A stretch of 10,181 nt of DNA, taken from assembly GCA_035516075.1 (NCBI GenBank), contig DATJAQ010000146.1:1-10181 (forward strand), read 5' to 3'. The notes below the pieces were generated by a model that was not told the origin of the DNA, did no database searches, and was given only the letters and a program-made list of their open reading frames with translations. This document shows, one piece after another, positions 1 to 7,025 of this stretch (positions within the stretch are counted from its first letter, which is position 1; each line of letters starts with the position of its first letter). This DNA comes from Gp13-AA77 sp035516075 (GTDB lineage Bacteria; Acidobacteriota; Terriglobia; UBA7540). Made by a program: the position numbers and the translations under genes.

Positions 1-2595
1 TCCGCCCGTGGGGCGCCCGGCGGAGTTGAACTGGGTGAAGGGTGCGAAGGCCGGATCCGCTCCTCCGTAGCTGTTGGGCGAAAACACGCTGGCCAAATGA
101 ACTCCCGCAGTGCCCACGTAAGCGGCACTGACGTTCACATCGCCGAAGCTGTGATCGATTCCGGCCGTCCAGCTCCCGATGTATCCGTTGCGAAAATCCC
201 GCGCGATGCCTTGCATGGAGAGCAATTGGACTTGATGGCCGGGGGTGAGCGCGGCCAGGTCGTTCTGAAAGCGCTGCAAATCGATGAGCGTGTTCGGCGG
301 CACGGCCGTGGTGACTCCCGTGGGGACCACCAGGCTGCCCTGCGGTGTGTAAACGGGCGGCAAATTCACGGGGACGGCCGTGTTCTCGAACGGCAACGGA
401 GCCCCGGGGAGGGCGCTGATATAAAGTCCGAAGGAGAACGGAATGGCGCCGGTCAGGAAATTGTCCTGCCACAGGTTGGGGAGAATGGTGGTGACAGCCC
501 CTCCGGCATGCAGCACGGTGTGATCGCCGAGGCCATAATCCAGGGCAAGGCGCGGGCCCCAGCCGTGCCCGTCATGCGGGTAGGGCGGCCGCGGGTTGAA
601 GAGGTAGATCTGGCTTGCGCCCGCCACCCAAAAAGGCGCCGATTGGCCGTCGGGTCCGACGATCTCGGGCAGCGAGGTTCGATTCTTGGCTTCCTGGATG
701 ACGCTGTTCACGTCGTAGCGCAGTCCGTAACTGACGCTCAGGTGCGGCGTGGCCTTCCAGGCGTCCTGAAAATAGAACTCGTAGGCTTGGCGGCGGACGG
801 CCGCCTCGTCGAACTTGTCGCCCTGGGAGGCAAGGTTTGAGGCCGCGCTGACCACGTAGGAGTAAGGGGTGGCCGTGAGCAGGCCCGTCAGCGAATCGGG
901 CAGCGGATCGCCCACCGCGATGTCGTGCCGGCCGCTGGCGGAGAGAATCGCCACCGGTGAATAGGCCGTTCCCCCGCCAAAGGAATAGGCCCCGTTGGGA
1001 TTCACGCCGAAAATCGTGGCGTCGAAGTTGAAGCGCATCTCCGTTCCCCACTTGAACCGATGGGCCCCATGCGAGTAGCTCATGTCCTGCTTAAGTTGGA
1101 AGAGGTTCCCGTAGGAGCCGAGCACCGAGCCGTCCGCCGAATTGTAGCCTTCAAAGAGCCCGTCGCCGAAGCCGATGGCGGGCTGGGTGTGATTGACGGT
1201 GGGAAAGAAGGGCGTGCTGCGGATGTATCCGATGGCCGATTCCGACATGAAGTGGGGAGAGAGGCTGCGGGTGTATTTCAGGGCGGCGTTGCGCTGGTGG
1301 TCGAAGAAGCGGACGGCGAAGGTCGGATTGATGGCCGTCTGATCGGGATTGGTGAGCGGCCCCGAGACTTGATTCAGGCTGAAGCGCCCGAAGAGCGAAG
1401 CCTTGTCTGAGAGGCGGTGGTCGATGCGCACCGAAAACTGATCGGTGCTTGTGGCCACCTTCGACGAGGCGGCGTAGGTGCGCGCGCCGTAGGCTCCTTG
1501 CGCGTCGTTGGGCAGCGGATAGCCCGCCAGCACGTCAGCGACTTTGGGGCTGACCGGAACCAGCAGGGTGTCGCCCGGGTAGGTCGAGGTGTCCACGCCG
1601 GTGCGCTCGGCGGCGGTGGGTACGGGGAATACTTGGGTGGTGCCGAGCACCTGACGGAAGCCCTGGTATTCGCCGAAGTAAAAAGTGCGGCCGCGGCCGT
1701 TGTAGACCCCCGGGATCACCACCGGGCCCCCATTGGTGAACCCGAACTCGTTGCGCGCGAAGGGCGGGATGCGCCGCTCGTCCGCAAAGCTCCGGCGGTC
1801 GAAGAAATTACGGGCGTCGAAGGCCGCGTTGCGAACAAACTCGAATACGCTGCCGTGCACCTGATCGACGCCGGATTTCGTGACGACGTTGGTGTAACCC
1901 GCCGCTCCGTGGCCAATCTCAGCCGGCATCACTCCCGAACTGCTCTGCACTTCGCGGATAGCGTCCACGTTGAAATTGGAAAACGTCGCGCCGCCCAGCT
2001 CCGGGTCTGTAGTGTCGGCGCCGTCGAGCGCGAACACCGTGGCGGCGCCGCGCTGGCCGTTCACGGCAAACTGCTGCGTGAAATTGGCCGCGCCATTGGC
2101 GTCGGTCATGGTGCCGGCCGCGAGCAGCAGCAATTTGCTGAAGTCGCGCTCATTGAGAGGCAGACTCGACACCTCGCCGCCGGAAAGACGCTCCCCGCCG
2201 CTCGCCTGGGACGCCTCGCCGGCGGCCGCCGCGAGCACGCGCAGTTCGTGCGGTTGGAACGAAAGCTGCAATCCCGCCGTGAGTGCGGCCCCGTCCTTCA
2301 CGCTCAGCGGGCGCGGCGTGCGCCAGCGTTCGCCTTTCCAGGCGGCGGAGAGCTCATAGTCGCCCGCCACCAGGCCGGCGAAAGTGAAGGACCCGTTGGC
2401 CGCGGTGGTGGCCTCAGTGGAGGCGCCCTGGGCCGCCGAGCGCAGGGTGATGGTGGCGCCTTCCACCGGCTTCCCGGCGCCATCGCGTAGCGTCCCATTC
2501 CAGGAGGTGCCGGCCAGGGCCGGCCAGGCGGTGAGGGTGGTGAGAAGCGCGGTCAGGCAGAACCTACGAAACCGATAACCAGAACGATAGAGCAT
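1..2595 (-). CDS. Oar-like TonB-dependent receptor with carboxypeptidase-regulatory domain (C-terminus beyond window)
   Basis: The minus-strand frame is open from an ATG at 2593-2595 to the left edge, 865 codons with no stop. Residues 1-28 form a signal peptide (basic start, hydrophobic LTALLTTLTAW, cleavage after ALA). Residues about 29-112 resemble a carboxypeptidase-regulatory-like beta domain (GTLRDGAGKPVEGATITL, then NGSFTFAGLVAGDYEL). Residues about 135-265 look like a TonB plug, with LPLNERDF, FAVNGQRG, FALDGADTTDP, NVDAIREVQ and VVTKSGVDQVHGSVFEF, a set typical of Oar-like receptors in Acidobacteriota. The rest, rich in aromatic residues (YEFYFQDAWKATPHLSVSYGLRYD), fits outer-membrane barrel strands. 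Family members usually exceed 1000 residues, so the barrel end is missing here. Inferred role is energy-dependent outer-membrane uptake, or export as described for Oar; the substrate cannot be read. The ribosome-binding site is weak (AAGAG one base from ATG), so the start rests mainly on the signal peptide. Confidence 0.9.
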   Translation of the reverse strand, partial: MLYRSGYRFRRFCLTALLTTLTAWPALAGTSWNGTLRDGAGKPVEGATITLRSAAQGASTEATTAANGSFTFAGLVAGDYELSAAWKGERWRTPRPLSVKDGAALTAGLQLSFQPHELRVLAAAAGEASQASGGERLSGGEVSSLPLNERDFSKLLLLAAGTMTDANGAANFTQQFAVNGQRGAATVFALDGADTTDPELGGATFSNFNVDAIREVQSSSGVMPAEIGHGAAGYTNVVTKSGVDQVHGSVFEFVRNAAFDARNFFDRRSFADERRIPPFARNEFGFTNGGPVVIPGVYNGRGRTFYFGEYQGFRQVLGTTQVFPVPTAAERTGVDTSTYPGDTLLVPVSPKVADVLAGYPLPNDAQGAYGARTYAASSKVATSTDQFSVRIDHRLSDKASLFGRFSLNQVSGPLTNPDQTAINPTFAVRFFDHQRNAALKYTRSLSPHFMSESAIGYIRSTPFFPTVNHTQPAIGFGDGLFEGYNSADGSVLGSYGNLFQLKQDMSYSHGAHRFKWGTEMRFNFDATIFGVNPNGAYSFGGGTAYSPVAILSASGRHDIAVGDPLPDSLTGLLTATPYSYVVSAASNLASQGDKFDEAAVRRQAYEFYFQDAWKATPHLSVSYGLRYDVNSVIQEAKNRTSLPEIVGPDGQSAPFWVAGASQIYLFNPRPPYPHDGHGWGPRLALDYGLGDHTVLHAGGAVTTILPNLWQDNFLTGAIPFSFGLYISALPGAPLPFENTAVPVNLPPVYTPQGSLVVPTGVTTAVPPNTLIDLQRFQNDLAALTPGHQVQLLSMQGIARDFRNGYIGSWTAGIDHSFGDVNVSAAYVGTAGVHLASVFSPNSYGGADPAFAPFTQFNSAGRPTGG

Positions 2596-2754
2596 ACTCT
2601 TTAGATTGTACTCAACCTTCCCGGAAATGCGGCCGGCTTATTCGGGTTTGGAACCGCATCTTCGAGCTCTGATTCTGACGGCACGCCGGCGGCGCCGCGC
2701 CACTTTGAAACAGCGGGGATCCGAGTTCCATCCTAACCAGCGCCGCTAACGCCC

Positions 2755-2774
2755 GTTGTGATACCCGTCACAAC
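2755..2774. promoter_or_regulatory. CRP/FNR-family operator-like perfect inverted repeat
   Basis: The arms GTTGTGA (2755-2761) and TCACAAC (2768-2774) are perfect reverse complements separated by six bases. The core TGTGA-N6-TCACA is the known consensus of cAMP receptor protein. It differs from the FNR consensus TTGAT-N4-ATCAA. The site lies 75 bases before the protease start, on the rightward promoter side. If the hexamer TAAACT at 2793-2798 is the -10 element, transcription would begin near 2805 and the palindrome would be centred about 40 bases upstream, the usual position of a class II activator. The match is directly visible; the identity of the regulator and the direction of control are inference. 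Confidence 0.6.
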
Positions 2775-2792
2775 CCGTCTCGTCAGGATTGC

Positions 2793-2798
2793 TAAACT
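2793..2798 (+). promoter_or_regulatory. Possible -10 element of the protease-Usp operon
   Basis: TAAACT matches four of six bases of the sigma-70 -10 consensus. There is no good -35 hexamer at 17 bases; that position overlaps the right arm of the CRP-like palindrome, as expected for an activator-dependent promoter. An alternative is TTGCTA (2789-2794) as a -35, but no convincing -10 follows it. The assignment rests mostly on its geometry relative to the operator. Confidence 0.25.
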
Positions 2799-2835
2799 CA
2801 AGGGTGAAACATTGTTCCAACAGAACCGACCTGGC

Positions 2836-2841
2836 GTGAGG
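2836..2841 (+). promoter_or_regulatory. Ribosome-binding site deciding the protease start
   Basis: GTGAGG lies eight bases before the ATG at 2850. A second in-frame ATG at 2856 would be 14 bases away, so the first ATG is preferred. Confidence 0.5.
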
Positions 2842-2849
2842 CACCGGCG

Positions 2850-5276
2850 ATGGCCATGACGAAACCTCTTCCTCCTGAAGCGCTCTACCAGCGATGCGAT
2901 ACGGGGCAATTCTCGTTTAAGACCACCGCCGAACTGGCGGATTTCGACGAGTTCATCGGCCAGGGCAGGGCCGTCGATGCGATCCGCTTCGGAATCGGGA
3001 TACAGCACGCGGGCTACAACTTGTTCGCCCTGGGTCCGTCCGGGGTGGGCAAGCACACGATCGTGAGCCGTTTCCTCGAACTGCAGGCGGCGCGGGAGCC
3101 CACCCCCGAAGAGTGGTGCTACGTCAACAATTTCGCGGAGCCTGAGAAGCCCCGCGCTCTGCGCCTTCCCGCCGGCCAGGGCGTGGTGCTGCGCCGGGAT
3201 ATGGAGCGCCTGGTGGACGAACTGCGCTCCGCCCTGCCGGCCGCCTTCGAAAGCGAAGACTACCGCACGCGCAAGCAGGGTATCGAAGAGGAAATCAAAG
3301 AGCGGCACCAGAAGGCGTTCGAGGAGGTCAGGCGGGAGGCCGGGGAGAAGGGGGTGGGGGTGATGCGCGCACCCACCGGCGTGGTCTTCGCGCCGCTCCA
3401 CAACGGAGAAGTATACAGCCCCGATGAATTCGAAAAACTTCCCGAGACGGAGCGGCAGCGCATGGAGGCCGACATGTCGGCCTTGCAGCAGCGCCTGCAG
3501 TCGATGATGCGCGAGGCGCCGCAATGGGAGAGACAGGGCCGGGAGCGGCTGAAAGCGCTGAACCACGAGGTGGCTATCTTCGCCGTCGGCCACCTGCTGG
3601 ACGAGCTGCGCCGCAAATACGAAACGCTGCCGGAAGTCGTCGGCCACCTCCAGGCGCTGCAGCAGGACGTGGTGGACAACATTGACGAGTTCCTGAATCC
3701 GTCGGAGTCGCCGCTGGCGGCGCTGGTGGGCGCTCCTCAACGCCGCGCCGGGAAAGGTTCCCCATTCTTCCGTCGCTATCAGGTAAACCTGATGGTGGAT
3801 CATGGCGGGAAGCAGGGAGCGCCGGTGGTGTATGAAGACTTCCCCAGCTATCAAAACTTGTTGGGCCAGGTGGAGCACACGGCCCAGTTCGGTGCGCTCG
3901 TCACCGACTTCGACCTGATCCGGCCCGGCGCCCTGCACCGCGCCAACGGCGGTTTCCTGGTGGTTGACGCCCAGAAGGTGCTGATGCAGCCCTACGCCTG
4001 GGAAGGCCTCAAAAGAGCCCTCCGTTCCGGGGAGATCCGCATCGAGTCCCTGGGGCAGATGCTGAGTCTCGTCAGCACCGTGTCGCTCGAGCCGCAACCC
4101 ATCCCGCTGCGCGTCAAGGTGGTGTTGCTCGGCGAACGCCTGCTCTACTACCTGCTCGCGCAATACGACACGGAGTTCAGGGAGATGTTCAAGGTAGCGG
4201 CTGACTTTGAGGAGGTCACGCCGCGCAACCCGGAGACCCACCTTCTGTTCGCGCGCCTGATGGGCACCATTGCGCGGCAGGACGGCCTGTTGCCCTTCGA
4301 CGCGGGCGCCGTGGGGCGGCTGATCGAACTCCGGGCGCGCCTCGCGGGCGACGCGGAGAGGCTATCGACTCACCGCCGCAGCCTGGTAGATTTGCTGCGC
4401 GAGACGGACTATTGGGCCCGCCAGGCCGGCCGGGCCGTGGCGACGGCGGACGACGTGCAGCAGGCCGTCGATACCCAGATCCATCGCCTGGACCGCGTGC
4501 GCGAGCGATTGCAGGAAGAAATCCAGCGCGGAACCCTCCTGATCGATACCGAGGCTGAAAAAGTGGGCCAGATCAACGGCCTCGCCGTGAGCCAGGTGGG
4601 CCAGTTCGCCTTCGGCCATCCCACCCGCATAACGGCCCGGGTGCGCCTGGGCAAAGGCGAAGTGGTGGACATCGAACGCGAGGTGGAGCTGGGCGGGCCG
4701 ATTCACTCCAAAGGCGTGCTGATCCTCTCCGCGTTTCTGGGCGCGCGCTACGCGCCGGACCGGCCCCTCTCGCTTTCGGCCAGCCTGGTGTTCGAGCAGT
4801 CCTATGGCGGCGTGGAGGGCGACAGCGCTTCCTGCGCCGAGCTCTACGTCCTGCTTTCGGCGCTGGCGGAGGCGCCGCTCAGCCAGTCGCTGGCCGTCAC
4901 CGGTTCCGTGAATCAGCACGGACACGTGCAGGCGATTGGCGGCGTCAACGAGAAAATCGAGGGCTTTTTCGACCTCTGTAAGGCGCGCGGCTTGACTGGC
5001 CAACAAGGCGTGCTGATCCCGGACTCCAATGTGAAACACCTGATGCTGCGTCAGGATGTGGTGGAAGCGGTGGCCGCGGGCCGGTTCCATGTCTACGCCG
5101 TGGCGACCATCGACCAGGGCATCGAAATCCTTACCGGATTGCCCGCCGGCGAACGCGACTCCGAGGGCCGGTTTCCGGAGGGAACCCTCAATCAGCGGGT
5201 GGAAAGCCGGCTGATGGCGCTGGCGGAAAAGCGGCAGGCGCTGGCTGCGGCGCCGAAGGCCCCGGGTGAGGCATGA
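2850..5276 (+). CDS. Lon-like ATP-dependent protease (AAA_32 ATPase plus S16 Lon protease domain)
   Basis: The 808-residue product is a cytoplasmic energy-dependent protease, inferred to degrade damaged or regulatory proteins. The Walker A motif is GPSGVGKHT at residues 62-70. A long, charged, probably coiled-coil insert follows (about 140-270). The Walker B-like segment is GGFLVVDAQ (367-375), with D373 but Ala instead of the usual Glu at 374. The helix TEFREMF (441-447) may hold the arginine finger. The C-terminal third (about 568-765) is the Lon peptidase domain: catalytic Ser659 in EGDSAS and Lys702 in GGVNEK, 43 residues apart as in E. coli Lon (S679/K722). It lacks the N-terminal Lon substrate domain of classical LonA, and the order of parts matches the AAA_32 / Lon-related family that includes YcbZ. 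No membrane segment is seen, unlike archaeal LonB. The next gene overlaps its stop by four bases. Confidence 0.93.
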   Translation: MAMTKPLPPEALYQRCDTGQFSFKTTAELADFDEFIGQGRAVDAIRFGIGIQHAGYNLFALGPSGVGKHTIVSRFLELQAAREPTPEEWCYVNNFAEPEKPRALRLPAGQGVVLRRDMERLVDELRSALPAAFESEDYRTRKQGIEEEIKERHQKAFEEVRREAGEKGVGVMRAPTGVVFAPLHNGEVYSPDEFEKLPETERQRMEADMSALQQRLQSMMREAPQWERQGRERLKALNHEVAIFAVGHLLDELRRKYETLPEVVGHLQALQQDVVDNIDEFLNPSESPLAALVGAPQRRAGKGSPFFRRYQVNLMVDHGGKQGAPVVYEDFPSYQNLLGQVEHTAQFGALVTDFDLIRPGALHRANGGFLVVDAQKVLMQPYAWEGLKRALRSGEIRIESLGQMLSLVSTVSLEPQPIPLRVKVVLLGERLLYYLLAQYDTEFREMFKVAADFEEVTPRNPETHLLFARLMGTIARQDGLLPFDAGAVGRLIELRARLAGDAERLSTHRRSLVDLLRETDYWARQAGRAVATADDVQQAVDTQIHRLDRVRERLQEEIQRGTLLIDTEAEKVGQINGLAVSQVGQFAFGHPTRITARVRLGKGEVVDIEREVELGGPIHSKGVLILSAFLGARYAPDRPLSLSASLVFEQSYGGVEGDSASCAELYVLLSALAEAPLSQSLAVTGSVNQHGHVQAIGGVNEKIEGFFDLCKARGLTGQQGVLIPDSNVKHLMLRQDVVEAVAAGRFHVYAVATIDQGIEILTGLPAGERDSEGRFPEGTLNQRVESRLMALAEKRQALAAAPKAPGEA

Positions 5277-6121
5277 GCGAGCGCGAAGGTGAATTCGTAA
5301 TCCGGCGGATTCTGGTGGCGCTGGACGCTTCCAGGCCCAGCCTGGCTGCGCTCGAGGCGGCTGCCGGCCTGGCGGCCAGCGTGGAGGCCGAACTTCTCGG
5401 GATTTTCGTGGAGGATATCAACCTGCTCCGGCTGGCCAGCCTGCCCTTTGCCCGCCAGGTGAGCTATGCCTCGGCCTCGGCCGAGCCGCTCGATACCCCG
5501 AGAATGGAGCGGGAGCTTCGAGTGAAGGCGGAGCAGGCTCGAAGCGCGATGGCCAGGGCGGCAGAGCGCGCCCAGGTGCAATGGTCGTTTCGCGTGGTTC
5601 GAGGGCGGGTTGCGCCCGCGCTTTTGGAGGCTGCCTCGGAAGCCGATGTGCTTACGGTCGGCAAAGGCGCATCGGCCCCGGCAGGCCGGGCCCTCGGCTC
5701 CACGGCACGCGCCGTCACGGCGAACGCGCCGCAGGCGCTGCTGCTCGTCCAGCACGGCGCGCCCTTGGCGGCCCCGGTGGTGCTGGTCTACGACGGCTCG
5801 CCCGGCTCCCGGCAGGCGCTGGGCGCTGCCGTCCGCCTGGCGATCGCGCTCGGAAATGGCCTGACGGTGTTTGTGGTGGCTGAGACGCCGCAGGCCGGCG
5901 AGCGGCTGACGGAGGAAGTCTCCAAGTCCGTCGAGGGAAGCGGCACCACCGTACACTTTCGGCCGGTGCGCGGTCCGGATGTCACGGGCCTTTTAAGGGC
6001 GGTGCGCAGGGAGCCGGTCGGTGTGCTGGTGTTGAGCGCGGCCGGCGTTCTCGGGGAAGAATCCGTCCGAAAGCTGCTCCACCAGGTCGAAAACCCGGTG
6101 CTTCTCATCGGCGTCGGCTAG
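5273..6121 (+). CDS. Universal stress protein, tandem UspA domains
   Basis: The 282-residue protein has two Usp folds. Domain 1 (about 9-160) begins VIRRILVALDASRPSLAALEAA, and its nucleotide-binding loop is GKG-x9-GST (130-144). The family pattern is G-x2-G-x9-G-S/T; the first Gly position is Val129, with a Gly beside it, so ATP binding is plausible but not certain. Domain 2 (about 168-282) starts VVLVYDGSPGSRQAL and ends NPVLLIGVG but has no glycine-rich loop, so it is probably a non-binding domain used for dimer packing. The start ATG overlaps the protease TGA (ATGA), with a GGGTGAGG stretch just upstream, which points to translational coupling. Usp proteins aid survival under starvation, oxygen limitation or damage; the exact role here is unknown. 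Confidence 0.9.
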   Translation: MSEREGEFVIRRILVALDASRPSLAALEAAAGLAASVEAELLGIFVEDINLLRLASLPFARQVSYASASAEPLDTPRMERELRVKAEQARSAMARAAERAQVQWSFRVVRGRVAPALLEAASEADVLTVGKGASAPAGRALGSTARAVTANAPQALLLVQHGAPLAAPVVLVYDGSPGSRQALGAAVRLAIALGNGLTVFVVAETPQAGERLTEEVSKSVEGSGTTVHFRPVRGPDVTGLLRAVRREPVGVLVLSAAGVLGEESVRKLLHQVENPVLLIGVG

Positions 6122-6159
6122 CCTGCCACAGCGGCCGATCAATGAGCCCGCCTGCAATG

Positions 6160-6189
6160 CCGGCCCGGCGGCTGTTGGCCGGTTCTTTC
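6160..6189 (+). terminator. Possible intrinsic terminator of the protease-Usp operon
   Basis: CCGGCC (6160-6165) and GGCCGG (6177-6182) form a perfect 6-bp GC stem with an 11-base loop, followed by the pyrimidine tail TTCTTTC. It begins 38 bases after the usp stop. The tail is a poor U-tract and the loop is long, so termination may be weak. No T-run is seen in the opposite orientation. Confidence 0.35.
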
Positions 6190-6436
6190 AGTGCCCTTGG
6201 GCGTTGTGGTGGCCGTGAATCTTCTTGAACTTGTAATGGCGATGGGCTTTCTTGTTCTGGGGCGAGAGCTTGTGGGCGTGGCCCGTTGGGTGTGGCTCGA
6301 GACGGGGACCGGCGGGATGAGGCTTGTGGCGGGGAGCGGGGTGGGGTTTGTGGGACGATGGGCGGCCGAACGCGACGCCCGGCGCGGCTCCCAGCGCAAA
6401 CATCAGAACCAGAGCCGCGAACAATTTGCGCACCAT
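6188..6436 (-). CDS. Small secreted His/Pro/Lys-rich protein
   Basis: The 82-residue product has a clear signal peptide (MVRKLFAALVLMFALGAAPGVAFG). The remaining 58 or so residues are very basic and contain 13 histidines, with the near-repeats HKPHPAPR, HKPHPAGPR and EPHPTGH followed by NKKAHRHYKFKKIHGHHN. No enzyme motif is present. Dense histidine suggests binding of metal ions or acidic polymers in the periplasm or outside the cell, but this is inference from composition. The ATG at 6434-6436 has GAAGGA only two bases away. The following GTG codon (6431-6433) is five bases away and may be the true start, giving 81 residues. A TTG further upstream (6461-6463) would add nine residues before the signal peptide and is less likely. 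The gene is convergent with usp, stops 67 bases from it, and appears to have its own promoter. Confidence 0.75.
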   Translation of the reverse strand: MVRKLFAALVLMFALGAAPGVAFGRPSSHKPHPAPRHKPHPAGPRLEPHPTGHAHKLSPQNKKAHRHYKFKKIHGHHNAQGH

Positions 6437-6468
6437 GTTCCTTCGCCGATGCAAACCAGCCAAGCGCG

Positions 6469-6497
6469 AGTATAGCGCCGGCGCCGGGCGCCCACAA
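6469..6497 (-). promoter_or_regulatory. Sigma-70-type promoter for the His-rich protein
   Basis: On the minus strand, TTGTGG (6492-6497) and TATACT (6469-6474) are separated by 17 bases. The -10 matches five of six consensus bases and the -35 matches the first three. Transcription would start near 6462, leaving a leader of about 26 bases before the ATG, which fits well. Confidence 0.5.
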
Positions 6498-6510
6498 GCG
6501 CCGGTCAGCT

Positions 6511-6735
6511 CTACTTGCGCCGCATCAGCGTGACCCTCAGCAGTGAATCGTAGTGTGCATCGGGTTCCTCGAGCGGGCCGATACTATTTTGCGCGCGGGG
6601 CGAAGTCAACCGGATTTTCCTCACCACGATGTTGAGGCCGCGCCTCGGGTTTCGACTTCGACTGGGGGTTGCAGGCCCGGCGAAACTCCTTGACATGCCT
6701 TTTCCAGGCCAGGCCCGGAACAATGCGCGAGTCAA
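6511..6735 (-). pseudogene. Doubtful ORF or gene remnant
   Basis: This is an open frame of up to 74 codons from a TTG. Its C-terminal half (about residues 35-74, ending DSLLRVTLMRRK) has natural-looking composition and GC-rich third positions. The first half is Arg/Ser/Pro-rich and unconvincing, and no ribosome-binding site or good start codon precedes it. I do not recognise a family. It may be the tail of a decayed gene, a small gene starting from an internal ATG (residue 14), or chance. Confidence 0.15.
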
Positions 6736-6797
6736 CGTGTCCTCATGCGCGAGCTTGAGGCAGGGCGTCTAAAACGGCACAGAATCTTGTTGTTTTC

Positions 6798-6826
6798 TGG
6801 ACGTGCCCGTCGAAAAGTCATACAAT
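6798..6826 (+). promoter_or_regulatory. Candidate promoter for the FG-GAP repeat protein
   Basis: TGGACG (6798-6803, four of six -35 bases) and TACAAT (6821-6826, five of six -10 bases) are separated by exactly 17 bases. Transcription would start near 6833 and give a leader of about 350 bases. The perfect TATAAT at 6926-6931 is an alternative -10 but has no matching -35. Confidence 0.3.
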
Positions 6827-7025
6827 AACTGCCGTTGCCAAGGGGGAGGGCGCACCACGGTTTGAGCCCGATGACGCGTGAGTCTTCGCGCTCAGTCCGA
6901 GTGCGAGGAGGAGAAGTCTAAGGGTTATAATTCTGGCTAATTCAGAAGCTTGGCATACGTAACCAGCTATCAGGCACGTTGTGCCTTGACAGTCCTCAGT
7001 CCAACCCAGCACACTACAACTCAAG

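Larger units (their letters stand above)
2596..2849. other. Divergent intergenic region between receptor and protease operon
   Basis: This 254-base gap separates two divergently transcribed genes and must hold both promoters. The rightward half contains the CRP-type palindrome listed separately and a ribosome-binding site. For the leftward receptor gene, a TACAAT hexamer (complement of 2605-2610) sits only 10 bases before the ATG with no recognisable -35 at normal spacing, so I do not call a promoter. A GC-rich stretch at about 2682-2702 is partly self-complementary but has no T-run. No small gene is supported here. Confidence 0.6.

Noticed and set aside
97..2490. Long plus-strand open frames (247, 116 and 357 codons) opposite the receptor gene
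   Set aside because: They are antisense to a well-supported TonB-dependent receptor, have low-complexity Arg/Gly/Ala/Val-rich translations with no domain, and reflect GC-rich codon use.
2605..2610. TACAAT on the minus strand as the receptor gene's -10
   Set aside because: It is only 10 bases from the ATG and has no -35 at normal spacing.
2733..4241. 502-codon minus-strand open frame across the protease gene
   Set aside because: It lies opposite the Lon-like protease with its clear Walker A motif. The translation is His/Leu/Arg/Gln-rich with no recognisable domain, a typical antisense shadow.
4362..5956. Minus-strand open frames of 242 and 254 codons opposite the protease end and usp
   Set aside because: Both are antisense to genes with conserved catalytic or fold motifs and show no family features of their own.
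6986..6991. Perfect TTGACA as a promoter -35
   Set aside because: No acceptable -10 lies 16-18 bases downstream; the nearest match (TACAAC at 7015-7020) is 23 bases away.
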